Below are positions 1-5,823 of a stretch of DNA of 12,085 nt, piece after piece (within the stretch, counting starts at the first letter, position 1; each line of letters opens with the position of its first letter). A program made the position numbers and the translations under genes. Origin of the DNA: an uncultured Campylobacter sp. (GTDB lineage Bacteria > Campylobacterota > Campylobacteria > Campylobacterales > Campylobacteraceae); assembly GCA_900539505.1 (NCBI GenBank), contig UQCL01000062.1, positions 1 through 12,085 of the forward strand, written 5' to 3'. The notes under the pieces were generated by a model. It was not told the DNA's origin and searched no databases. It saw only the letters and a program-made list of their open reading frames with translations.

Positions 1-41
1 CAGCGTAGTCTCGTGGGCTCGGAGATGTGTATAAGAGACAG
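1..41. other. Nextera sequencing adapter (synthetic)
   Basis: Bases 8-41 match the Illumina Nextera i7-side adapter, ending in the 19-bp Tn5 mosaic end AGATGTGTATAAGAGACAG at 23-41. Bases 1-7 (CAGCGTA) sit where the i7 index belongs. This is library DNA left in the assembly, not genome. It adds the false N-terminus MGSEMCIRDR to the first reading frame. The last 24 bases of this adapter (18-41) are repeated in reverse complement at the other end of the window. Confidence 0.98.
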
Positions 42-42
42 A

Positions 43-324
43 TATTATATAGCCTATGAAAGATTTGAAGGCGGCTATTACGCAAGGGGTAAATTTATAG
101 GCAAAAACAGCGGCGATCTTGTTTTTATCGGCATCTGCGGCGATGTAAAAAATTGCGCCGAAATAAAGAGCCTCGATTTAGATGAAATAATAAAAAGTAT
201 GCCCAAGCTCTCGGAATCAAATAATTTTTATATTAACGAGTTTATGAGATCAACCAAACGGATCGATGAGGTAAATTCTATCGGCAACCGATTAAATTTA
301 AAAAGGAGATACTATGAAATTTAA
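43..324 (+). CDS. Unknown protein, 5'-truncated (C-terminal 93 residues)
   Basis: Reading frame open from the adapter junction to TAA at 322-324. The first genuine codon is TAT at 43; everything upstream is adapter, so the true start lies outside the contig. The visible part begins YYIAYERFEGGYYARGKF, is rich in Tyr, Lys and acidic residues, and has no membrane segment. It looks like a small soluble alpha/beta protein: an aromatic N-terminal stretch, a hydrophobic strand (DLVFIGICGD), then an acidic helix (LDLDEIIKSM) and a basic tail (NLKRRYY). I do not recognise the family. The end overlaps the next gene by 11 bp, and the ribosome site of that gene lies inside this one, so the two are co-transcribed. 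Confidence 0.6.
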   Translation, partial: YYIAYERFEGGYYARGKFIGKNSGDLVFIGICGDVKNCAEIKSLDLDEIIKSMPKLSESNNFYINEFMRSTKRIDEVNSIGNRLNLKRRYYEI

Positions 325-946
325 AATTTTGAAACCGAATGAACTATACGGCTGGGTTTTTAACAAAGATGAAGAACTTTATAAGGCTTTAGGATTTGAT
401 TGCTGGATGGATTCGTTTATTCGCATATTAGCTAAAATTCCGGGTGCCAGGAAAAAAGATATTTTGGACTACATTGAATATGAAATCTTTGATTGGTACG
501 AATGGTTTGAACTATATGGGATTATCCAAAGCGACTATAAGCTAGCGGACGAAGATAATCCTGAAATTTCAGCCTATCCGACATACGCGGGAGAATACTT
601 CGGAGTAATAGGTCAACTATTTTTAGGGGGTATGATAGACTTCGGCATAGAGCGCGGAAATTTAAGAAAGGAATGGGCTGACTTCGATACGAATTTATCC
701 AAGATCGATTTAGGGATGTCGCTTTATGAGAAGTGGATCTATTTTAGAGATAATTTCTTTTTTGAGTATAAATTTTTAGAGGAGGAGAACATAACTCCCA
801 AAGCAGAGATAACTTGGAAAGACCCTAACACATGGAGCAGATTTAGCCACTGGATGTGTATGACTAAGGCGGGCAAAGAGTATCGTGATAAAATTTTAAA
901 ACCGAGGCTTTATGAAAAGTATAAGGATGTGGTTATCGAGGTGTAA
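314..946 (+). CDS. Unknown 210-aa aromatic-rich protein
   Basis: Starts at ATG 314 behind a strong ribosome site (AAGGAG, 303-308, 5-base spacing), overlapping the preceding gene by 11 bp. The product is soluble, with no signal peptide, and very rich in Trp, Tyr and Phe (for example IFDWYEWFELYG and WSRFSHWMC). It alternates acidic and basic stretches and has a Gly-containing middle segment (YAGEYFGVIGQLFLGG). I do not recognise the family. Small, single-copy, aromatic and acidic proteins in serial arrays of unrelated neighbours are typical of immunity proteins in polymorphic toxin loci, but no toxin is visible here, so that reading is inference only. The AT-rich composition resembles its plus-strand neighbours and differs from the core genes further right. 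Confidence 0.7.
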   Translation: MKFKILKPNELYGWVFNKDEELYKALGFDCWMDSFIRILAKIPGARKKDILDYIEYEIFDWYEWFELYGIIQSDYKLADEDNPEISAYPTYAGEYFGVIGQLFLGGMIDFGIERGNLRKEWADFDTNLSKIDLGMSLYEKWIYFRDNFFFEYKFLEEENITPKAEITWKDPNTWSRFSHWMCMTKAGKEYRDKILKPRLYEKYKDVVIEV

Positions 947-947
947 T

Positions 948-1019
948 TTGGCGATTACAAATAACGAAAAATTTATTATGAACATGTTTAATCTAGCAAG
1001 CAAAAAGGGGCTTATATGA
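948..1019 (+). CDS. Possible 23-aa small ORF or gene remnant
   Basis: A short frame fills the gap between the 210-aa and 265-aa genes. A TTG codon at 948 has GAGG at 938-941 six bases upstream, and the frame ends in TGA at 1017-1019, overlapping the next ATG as ATGA. It would read MAITNNEKFIMNMFNLASKKGLI. The frame stays open upstream to 864, so ATG 912 or 927 are other possible starts. It may be a leader peptide coupling translation, the tail of a degraded gene, or chance. The ATGA overlap and exact fit in the gap are the only support. Confidence 0.22.
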   Translation: MAITNNEKFIMNMFNLASKKGLI

Positions 1020-1813
1020 CTATCTTACCAATATCAACCTTCGACAATGACTTACAAAGAGGCGATATTATAAAATTTAACGACGATGAGCTTATGGTCT
1101 GCGATGAGCGCTGTTTCTGGACAGAAAATCCTTGCCTTTTAAATTTAAAAAATACCAGATATTTTGAGCTTCCTAGCGAGATGCTATCAAGCAAAGCGGG
1201 GTTTGTCGTGGACAAGGAGCAATTGATTCGTAATTTAGCAAATTTTGGCATCAATGCAAGCCCCCGGGAGGTATTTATATGCTCCGATAATTACCTTAGT
1301 AGCAATGAACTGAAAGATTACAAAGAAGATTGCGACGAAGCAATCCCCGGTTTCAGACTGACAAAACCTAGGGATAAATTCGGACGCAATAGACGCATAA
1401 AGAGAAATCTAATGAAAAAATTTAGTATTCCTCTCTTGAAATTTTGCGGAAAGATCGAGGTCGGAGATATTATCGAGTGTAGAAAATCCAGCTATCCATA
1501 TGAGAAAAATGTAAGCTTTATCGTAGTAAAAGCAAAAGACGATGATGAGGTAAATTTTATAAAATTGGTCGTAATTAGCGGCTACAAGGCAGGCTTATGG
1601 GTTTTGCCGTTTTTATTTGAAACGGATAAAAACACGATAGAAGCAGACTGGCTAATTAAAAATTGGAAATATATTTTTTATAGATGCTGCGATATAAGGC
1701 ACACCTACGTAAATTTGCAAAACCGAAAAGAGGTTTTAAATTTTACCGATAAAGAGTTGGAAAATTTTATAAAAATAAAGCGAAAGAGATTTAAATTTAA
1801 AAATAAGAAGTGA
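1016..1813 (+). CDS. Unknown 265-aa protein with two related halves
   Basis: Begins at ATG 1016 with AAAAAGGGG (1002-1010) five bases upstream. The family is not recognised, and there is no signal peptide or membrane helix. Two halves look related. Residues 13-90 start with LQRGDIIKF and contain KEQLIRNLANF at 67-77; residues 145-235 start with IEVGDIIEC and contain ADWLIKNWKYIF at 210-221, in the same order at similar spacing. The linker (about 112-135) is strongly basic (FGRNRRIKRNLMKK). Met133 at 1412 has an AGAG-type site at 1401-1404, so the gene may be a fusion of two once separate paralogues, or may have an internal start. The tail is Lys/Arg-rich (IKIKRKRFKFKNKK). An immunity-type role is conceivable from context but not shown. 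Confidence 0.7.
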   Translation: MTILPISTFDNDLQRGDIIKFNDDELMVCDERCFWTENPCLLNLKNTRYFELPSEMLSSKAGFVVDKEQLIRNLANFGINASPREVFICSDNYLSSNELKDYKEDCDEAIPGFRLTKPRDKFGRNRRIKRNLMKKFSIPLLKFCGKIEVGDIIECRKSSYPYEKNVSFIVVKAKDDDEVNFIKLVVISGYKAGLWVLPFLFETDKNTIEADWLIKNWKYIFYRCCDIRHTYVNLQNRKEVLNFTDKELENFIKIKRKRFKFKNKK

Positions 1814-1819
1814 TATAAT
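1814..1819 (+). promoter_or_regulatory. Candidate -10 box for the 90-aa membrane protein gene
   Basis: A perfect TATAAT lies directly after the stop codon of the 265-aa gene and 57 bases before the next start codon. Epsilonproteobacterial sigma-70 promoters depend mostly on the -10 box, and the upstream DNA is A/T-rich. The site implies the 90-aa gene can be transcribed on its own. Confidence 0.4.
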
Positions 1820-1876
1820 GCCTCGCTAATCGACATTATCAATATATACGGACAAGAATACACACAAGGATAAAAT

Positions 1877-2149
1877 ATGGTTAAAGTATTAAAATTTATA
1901 ATTTGTGCCGTAGTAGTTTTGTTATTATTTATAATTTATGAAAGTAATTTGTGTGCAAAGTGCGATTATACGTTTTTTGTAGAGGAAAGGCTTATGGGTA
2001 GATTATTGATAGCAATCGATACAAATGATATAAATTTAGTAAGATATATTGCTGCTGAAGGTAGAGTTTGCAAGCAAGCCAATGTCCATAATAGAGCGCT
2101 TAAAGAATTAAGAAAAATGGGATCGGAAAATAATAGAACTAATAAGTAA
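1877..2149 (+). CDS. Small membrane-anchored protein with ankyrin-like segment
   Basis: A 90-aa protein starting at ATG 1877 with AAGGA (1866-1870) six bases upstream. Residues 4-21 form one hydrophobic helix (KFIICAVVVLLLFIIYES region) that would anchor the protein in the inner membrane or act as an uncleaved signal. A CxxC pair (CAKC) follows at about residues 27-30. Residues 42-62, LLIAIDTNDINLVRYIAAEG, follow the pattern of an ankyrin repeat helix pair (LLxAAxxGDxxxVxxLLxxG), but only one partial repeat is present and the protein ends in a basic tail. It may be a shortened relative of exported ankyrin-repeat proteins. The ankyrin resemblance is my pattern reading and needs a profile search. 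Confidence 0.6.
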   Translation: MVKVLKFIICAVVVLLLFIIYESNLCAKCDYTFFVEERLMGRLLIAIDTNDINLVRYIAAEGRVCKQANVHNRALKELRKMGSENNRTNK

Positions 2150-2350
2150 ACCGGTTTTTGCGGAACATAAAGTGAGATATGAAAGAAGCGAAATTTACAA
2201 GACGACTTTCTTGCTTTACTTTTACGCGCTTATCTGTTACCGCTCTGCTATTCCGATACTCCGCCGCTTTTTAAAATTTCAGATGTAGGCGCTAATTTAT
2301 GCGCACACCTAAATACCGTAAAAATTTTAAAATTTCAAATCCCTGAAGCT

Positions 2351-2373
2351 CTGTGAAATTTTAAATTTCGCAG
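2351..2373. repeat. Near-perfect 11-bp palindrome
   Basis: CTGTGAAATTT and AAATTTCGCAG are separated by a single T. All positions pair except one G-T wobble. The core is the AAATTT word common throughout this genome. It could be a protein-binding site or a weak hairpin; its role is unknown. Confidence 0.5.
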
Positions 2374-2479
2374 ACTAACTTCGCAGCAAGATTATCGTAT
2401 AAAATCAATCGCGCGAAAACACGCGACAAATAAACCTCTAAATTCCGCCGCACGCCCGCTTTGGCGCAAGCAGTCGCTT

Positions 2480-2502
2480 CGCGCAAGCAGGCGCTTTGCG
2501 CG
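2480..2502. repeat. GC-rich 7-bp inverted repeat with nearby direct repeat
   Basis: CGCGCAA (2480-2486) pairs with TTGCGCG (2496-2502) across a 9-base loop. The word GCGCAAGCAG also occurs as a direct repeat at 2464-2473 and 2481-2490. There is no T-run, so it is not a classical terminator. Confidence 0.45.
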
Positions 2503-2586
2503 CAGCTTTAGACTACGCAGGCGGCAGCGCGAAGCAACAGGAAGCAGCTATACGGCGAAATTTACGCCAAAGTCTCGCCGCGAGCT

Positions 2587-3318
2587 TTATTTGAGCACCT
2601 TACCCAAAATCCCCGCACCTTTGCCGACGGCGCTGCCGCGAAGCGCGCTTTCTTTTTCCCTCATCACCGCAAATAGCCCGTCCAGCGTCTTTTGCGTTAT
2701 GTAATCATTCAAGTCCTCGCCCTGCTTAGGCAGATACTCACTCGCGCCCAGCCCGCGCGCGATGTTTTGCACCGCTTCATTGCCTGCGATCTTGTTTTGC
2801 GCGAAGGAATTTAGCCCGTTATACGCCGTCGCGAAGCTGTTTTTGCTCATCATGTCGCTTACGATCGGTCTGAAAACCGCCCGCAGCTTCGCGCCCGATT
2901 TGCTCTGCAGATACTCGCTAAGCGCCGTGTCGCCGCCGCCGATGAGCTTTTTAACGTCGGCATCGCTCATCGATTTCAGATCTTGCAAAAATATCTTGCT
3001 CGCGCCGCTTACCGCCTTGGTAGCGGCATCGTTCATGTTCTCTACCAGCTGCTGCTCCCATTTATCGCCGCCCACCTTTCTCGCAAGCTTCGCAGCCGCC
3101 TTCAGCGAAGGAGGAAGCTCGATTTTAGCGGTCTTGCTGTGGATGTAGCCCTTGGCGAGCTCGCTTGCGGCGCGGTTTGTGGCGGAAGCGAGCAGCTCTT
3201 TGTAGTTTCCGCTCTGAGTCGCACCGAGCACGTCCGCGCCCTGCTTTAGGATATCCGTAACGTCCGCATGCGCGAGCGACAGCGCCGCTGCGGCGAGTAA
3301 AACCATAAATTTTTTCAT
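2587..3318 (-). CDS. DUF4197 family exported protein
   Basis: A 243-aa protein. The start is ATG at 3318 (MKKFMVLLAAAALSLAHA), chosen because it has AAAGG seven bases upstream (3326-3330) and begins a textbook signal peptide with cleavage after AHA; an in-frame ATG 30 bases further upstream would bury that signal. The mature protein matches the DUF4197 pattern throughout: KIELPPSLKAAAKLARKVGG, the MNDAATKAV helix, DLKSMSDADVKKLIGGGDTA, FRPIVSDMM, YNGLN, and near the C-terminus YITQKTLDGLFAVMREKE. DUF4197 proteins are periplasmic or envelope-associated in Gram-negative bacteria and have no established function. It is transcribed alone, on the same strand as the core genes but separated from gdhA by about 380 bases. 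Confidence 0.9.
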   Translation of the reverse strand: MKKFMVLLAAAALSLAHADVTDILKQGADVLGATQSGNYKELLASATNRAASELAKGYIHSKTAKIELPPSLKAAAKLARKVGGDKWEQQLVENMNDAATKAVSGASKIFLQDLKSMSDADVKKLIGGGDTALSEYLQSKSGAKLRAVFRPIVSDMMSKNSFATAYNGLNSFAQNKIAGNEAVQNIARGLGASEYLPKQGEDLNDYITQKTLDGLFAVMREKESALRGSAVGKGAGILGKVLK

Positions 3319-3346
3319 ATTGCAACCTTTGGATAAAATTTGCGCC

Positions 3347-3352
3347 ATTATG
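3347..3352 (-). promoter_or_regulatory. Candidate -10 box for the DUF4197 gene
   Basis: CATAAT on the minus strand lies 28 bases ahead of the start codon at 3318, leaving room for a short leader containing the AAAGG ribosome site. It differs from TATAAT at one position. No -35 box is visible. Confidence 0.3.
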
Positions 3353-3373
3353 CCGAACTGCGGTAAACGCTAG

Positions 3374-3411
3374 GCTCGCGCAGTGTAAATTTACGCGCTG
3401 CGCGGGCGAGC
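3374..3411. repeat. GC-rich hairpin with palindromic AT loop
   Basis: GCTC-GCGCAG (3374-3383) pairs with CTGCGC (3398-3403) and GAGC (3408-3411), with GGGC bulged between the two right-hand arms. The 14-base loop contains the perfect 10-base palindrome GTAAATTTAC. There is no T-run on either side. Role unknown; it lies upstream of the DUF4197 promoter region. Confidence 0.45.
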
Positions 3412-3424
3412 TGAGATAAAATTT

Positions 3425-3500
3425 AGGCTAAATTTAAAAGCGGATTCGAGGCTAAATTTTAAAAGCAGCGCTACGACGAGCTAAAATTTTAAAATCGCAC
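3425..3500. repeat. Three diverged tandem copies of an AGCTAAATTTTAAAA unit
   Basis: Copies begin at about 3425 (AGGCTAAATTTAAAAGCGG), 3449 (AGGCTAAATTTTAAAAGCAG) and 3479 (AGCTAAAATTTTAAAATCGC), spaced 24 and 30 bases. They are imperfect and too short and diverged to be a CRISPR. They may be duplicated binding sites or simple expansion of the genome's favoured AAATTT word. Confidence 0.45.
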
Positions 3501-3662
3501 TGCTTGGTGCTATTTAAATTTACGCAGCGCACACGATGCCAGCGTAAGGCACATAAGGCAAATTATAGCGATGAGCGGTTATATCCTCGGCGCAAACGAT
3601 TGAAATTTTATCAAACCCGCCGTAGTTCAAAAGCCCGCCGTAAATTTAAAGAGTTTAAATTT

Positions 3663-3681
3663 AAAAGCGAGCCGCGGCTTT
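3663..3681 (-). terminator. Weak candidate terminator after gdhA
   Basis: On the minus strand AAAGC (3681-3677) and GCTTTT (3668-3663) can pair around a CGCGGCTC loop, starting 18 bases past the gdhA stop codon and ending in four T. The perfect palindrome AGCCGCGGCT at 3670-3679 competes with it. The stem is short, so the call is weak. Confidence 0.28.
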
Positions 3682-3698
3682 GGGCGCGATAAGCAGGC

Positions 3699-5057
3699 CT
3701 AAACCAGCCCCTGATCCAGCATCGCATCGGCTACGCGGCGAAAGCCCGCGATATTCGAGCCCAGCACGAGATTGCCCTCTGCGCCGAATTCCTTCGAAGT
3801 CTCGTAGCTGGTACGAAATATGTGGCGCATGATCTCGCGCAGCTTGCCGTCGACCTCCTCGAAGCTCCACGACGCCATCTGCGCGTTTTGCGCCATCTCA
3901 AGCCCGCTTGTAGCCACGCCGCCAGCATTCGCCGCTTTCGCAGGGCCGAAAAGAAAGTCTTTTTGCGCGAGCATAAAATCGATCGCCTCAAGCGTGCTTG
4001 GCATATTCGCGCCCTCGCAAACCATGCGGCATCCGTTGGCATAGAGAGTCTTTACGTCTTGCATATTAAGCTCATTTTGCGTAGCGCTCGGAAACGCCGC
4101 GTCGCACGGCACGCTCCACACGCCGTTGCGGCCTGCGGGATAGGCGCTTACGGGGGTAAATTTTGCGCCGGGGCGCTCCTTGGCATATTCGCAAAGCCCT
4201 ACGCGCAGCTGCTCTTTTAGCTTCTTAAGAAGCGCCACGTCTATCCCATCGGCGTCATAGATAAAGCCCGTGGAATCGCTTACCGTAACGGGCTTAGCCT
4301 GCATTTGGTAGAGCTTTTCGGCGGTGTAGATCGCGACGTTGCCGGCGCCCGAGATCGTGCAAATTTTGCCGTGCAGCGAATCGCCCCTGGTAGCGAGCAT
4401 CTCGTTTGCAAAATAAACCGATCCGTAGCCCGTGGCCTCGGTGCGCGCGAGGCTGCCGCCCCAGCTTAGCCCCTTGCCCGTAAGCGCGCCGTCGAATCTG
4501 CGGGTGAGCTTTTTATACGCGCCGTACATATAGCCGATCTCGCGACCGCCCACGCCGATGTCGCCCGCGGGCACGTCGGTATTGGAGCTGATTAGGCGGT
4601 GAAGTTCCAACATAAAAGCTTGACAAAATCTCATAATCTCGCCGTCGCTCTTGCTCTTGGGATCGAAATTTGCGCCGCCTTTTGCGCCGCCGATATTAAG
4701 ACCCGTGAGGGAATTTTTAAAAATTTGCTCAAACCCTAAAAATTTTAAAACGCCCAAATTTACGCTCGGATGAAAGCGCAGACCGCCTTTGTAAGGGCCC
4801 AGAGCGGAGTTGAACTCTATGCGATATCCCGTATGCACGCAGGGCTCGCCGCCGTCGCTCATATAGACGACGCGAAACATCATCGTGCGCTCGGGCGCTA
4901 AAATGCGCTCTAAAATTTTATTTTTCACATACCTCTCGTCGCGTTTTAGAAGCGGTATGAGCGAGTATAAAATTTCGGTCGATGCCTGGATAAAGACCTC
5001 CTGACCGGGATTGGCGCGCTTTAAATTTAGCAGCAAGCCGTCGATGTAAGACTTCAT
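3699..5057 (-). CDS. gdhA: Glutamate dehydrogenase (NADP-type, hexameric)
   Basis: A 452-aa enzyme that interconverts 2-oxoglutarate plus ammonia and glutamate in the cytoplasm. It aligns along its whole length with E. coli GdhA (447 aa, recalled). Visible motifs are FRVVY near 61, GPYKGGLRFHPS (87-98) with substrate-binding Lys90, KFLGFEQIFKN (105-115) with Lys114, GGAKGGANFDPK (123-134) with catalytic Lys126, TDVPAGDIGVGGRE (160-173) with Asp166, the nucleotide-binding GAGNVA (237-242), and near the C-terminus KAANAGGVATSGLEMAQNA and NIAGFRRVADAML. SDS at 260-262, where E. coli has the same residues, favours NADPH (EC 1.4.1.4) and an ammonia-assimilating role. Its ATG overlaps the mqnA stop as ATGA, so its translation is probably coupled to mqnA. 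Confidence 0.96.
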   Translation of the reverse strand: MKSYIDGLLLNLKRANPGQEVFIQASTEILYSLIPLLKRDERYVKNKILERILAPERTMMFRVVYMSDGGEPCVHTGYRIEFNSALGPYKGGLRFHPSVNLGVLKFLGFEQIFKNSLTGLNIGGAKGGANFDPKSKSDGEIMRFCQAFMLELHRLISSNTDVPAGDIGVGGREIGYMYGAYKKLTRRFDGALTGKGLSWGGSLARTEATGYGSVYFANEMLATRGDSLHGKICTISGAGNVAIYTAEKLYQMQAKPVTVSDSTGFIYDADGIDVALLKKLKEQLRVGLCEYAKERPGAKFTPVSAYPAGRNGVWSVPCDAAFPSATQNELNMQDVKTLYANGCRMVCEGANMPSTLEAIDFMLAQKDFLFGPAKAANAGGVATSGLEMAQNAQMASWSFEEVDGKLREIMRHIFRTSYETSKEFGAEGNLVLGSNIAGFRRVADAMLDQGLV

Positions 5058-5746
5058 AGTTCCTCCTTTTGAACTGGATTAAATTTTAATTTTTTGGCTT
5101 TGGCGATAAATTTTTTCAGCGCCAGCTCCTCGCGGACGCTGATTTTGTAGCTTATAAATTTCAAATAATTTAAAATTTCACCCTCTTTTATGCCGCGCGA
5201 AAGGGCGTAGCTTTGCAGGATATATCTTGGAATTTTAATGCGCGAACGTAAAAATTTCGTCGCCAGGCGCGAGTAGACTTTTTCGTTTTTCACGCAGCAC
5301 AGCCGCCCGAAAACGAAAGGTAGGCCCGTGCGCTGCTGCCAAATTTCGCCCAGATCGTAGAATTTATCCTTGCCCTGCGAAAGTAGCGCCTTTAGAGCGT
5401 TATCGCCGATTAGCACCTCGCCGCTAAGTTCCAGCACGCGAGCTAGCATATTTGAGCTCATCGACGCGGGATCGAGTCTGGGCGCCGAGTTTTTGCGCAC
5501 GAGTACGCTTAAAACCTCGCGCTTTGCGACGATTCCAAGAGGCAGCCTGCGGTATTTTGCGCGGCGGCTTTCGATGCTCGAGATCACCGCAGCGTCTATC
5601 CTGCGGCTATAAAGATCGGCGCAGAGTTTGCTCGGCACCCCTTTTTTAAATTCTATCGATTTTTTAACATAAGACGGCAGCGGAAGTGATTTTAAAAATA
5701 CGTGAAATGGGAGCAAATTTAGATAATCGATTTTGCCTAATAACAT
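5054..5746 (-). CDS. mqnA: Chorismate dehydratase, futalosine menaquinone pathway
   Basis: A 230-aa cytoplasmic enzyme converting chorismate to 3-[(1-carboxyvinyl)oxy]benzoate (EC 4.2.1.151), the first step of the futalosine route to menaquinone used by Campylobacter and Helicobacter. Family features are the N-terminal GKIDYLNLLPFH (4-15), GVPSKL (36-41), RIDAAVISSIES (49-60), IGDNAL (113-118) and DLGEIWQQRTGLPFVFG (131-147). The start is ATG 5746 with GGAG at 5753-5756, six bases upstream. The C-terminus is short and Lys-rich, making the protein slightly smaller than many family members. It is followed by gdhA with a 4-bp overlap and preceded by a terminator-like hairpin whose loop is complementary to the sequence next to its own ribosome site. 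Confidence 0.9.
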   Translation of the reverse strand: MLLGKIDYLNLLPFHVFLKSLPLPSYVKKSIEFKKGVPSKLCADLYSRRIDAAVISSIESRRAKYRRLPLGIVAKREVLSVLVRKNSAPRLDPASMSSNMLARVLELSGEVLIGDNALKALLSQGKDKFYDLGEIWQQRTGLPFVFGRLCCVKNEKVYSRLATKFLRSRIKIPRYILQSYALSRGIKEGEILNYLKFISYKISVREELALKKFIAKAKKLKFNPVQKEEL

Positions 5747-5754
5747 GACTTTCT

Positions 5755-5799
5755 CCGAATTTAGCGCAGAAAAGAGGTTAAATTCCGGCGCTAAATCGG
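5755..5799 (-). promoter_or_regulatory. Alternative hairpin overlapping the mqnA ribosome site
   Basis: GCGCTAAATCGG at 5788-5799 (loop plus inner right arm of the terminator hairpin) is complementary to CCGAATTTAGCGC at 5755-5767 with one bulged base. The 5755-5756 end of that segment is the GG of the GGAG ribosome site of mqnA. The RNA could therefore fold into the terminator hairpin, into this hairpin covering part of the ribosome site, or into a pseudoknot. The complementarity is seen directly; regulatory use is inference. Confidence 0.4.
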
Positions 5800-5808
5800 A
5801 ATTTAACC
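5769..5808 (-). terminator. Rho-independent terminator between lipoprotein gene and mqnA
   Basis: A perfect 12-bp stem: 5776-5787 (GGTTAAATTCCG) pairs with 5797-5808 across a 9-base loop (5788-5796). Read on the minus strand, the direction of transcription, the stem is followed by TCTTTT at 5775-5770. It begins 16 bases past the lipoprotein stop codon at 5824 and separates the gltX-maeB-pncB-lipoprotein unit from mqnA-gdhA. The stem is AT-rich, so termination may be incomplete, and no strong separate promoter is visible before mqnA. Confidence 0.7.
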
Positions 5809-5823
5809 AAAAAATTTCAGAAT

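Larger units (their letters stand above)
2150..2586. other. Intergenic region between accessory and core genes
   Basis: No convincing gene in 437 bases. The left half is AT-rich; 2440-2550 is sharply GC-rich (runs of GCGC and GCAAGC). It holds two palindromes (2351-2373 and 2480-2502) and a third inverted repeat, CGGCGA at 2553-2558 with TCGCCG at 2575-2580, just downstream of the DUF4197 gene. None is followed by a clear T-run, so no confident terminator is called. A 31-aa frame at 2179-2274 lacks good support. Confidence 0.6.
3319..3698. other. Intergenic region rich in AAATTT repeats
   Basis: About 380 bases between gdhA and the DUF4197 gene with no supported gene. It holds a branched hairpin (3374-3411), three diverged copies of a GCTAAATTTTAAAA unit (3425-3500), and further TAAATTTACGC and TTTAAATTTAAAAGCG words up to 3668. 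A 62-codon plus-strand frame at 3504-3692 is Arg/Lys-rich low-complexity and is not called. Confidence 0.6.

Noticed and set aside
1012..1254. 80-codon minus-strand frame opposite the 265-aa gene
   Set aside because: It is fully antisense to a gene with a good ribosome site and has Ser-rich shadow composition.
2179..2274. 31-aa frame starting MKEAKFTRRLSCF in the intergenic region
   Set aside because: Poor ribosome site, a composition like random translation of AAATTT-type DNA, and no recognisable feature.
2762..3249. Plus-strand frames opposite the DUF4197 gene (128 and 88 codons)
   Set aside because: They are antisense to a well-supported gene in GC-rich DNA and have no domain pattern of their own.
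2587..3348. Longer 253-aa start for the DUF4197 protein
   Set aside because: The extra ten residues precede a canonical signal peptide, and the start at 3318 has AAAGG at proper spacing.
3425..3500. Possible CRISPR or dispersed-repeat array
   Set aside because: The units are short, diverged and AT-rich, spacers are too small and uneven, and no cas genes are present.
3504..3692. 62-codon Arg/Lys-rich plus-strand frame
   Set aside because: It lies in repeat-rich intergenic DNA, its composition follows the AAATTTAAA words, and there is no clear ribosome site.
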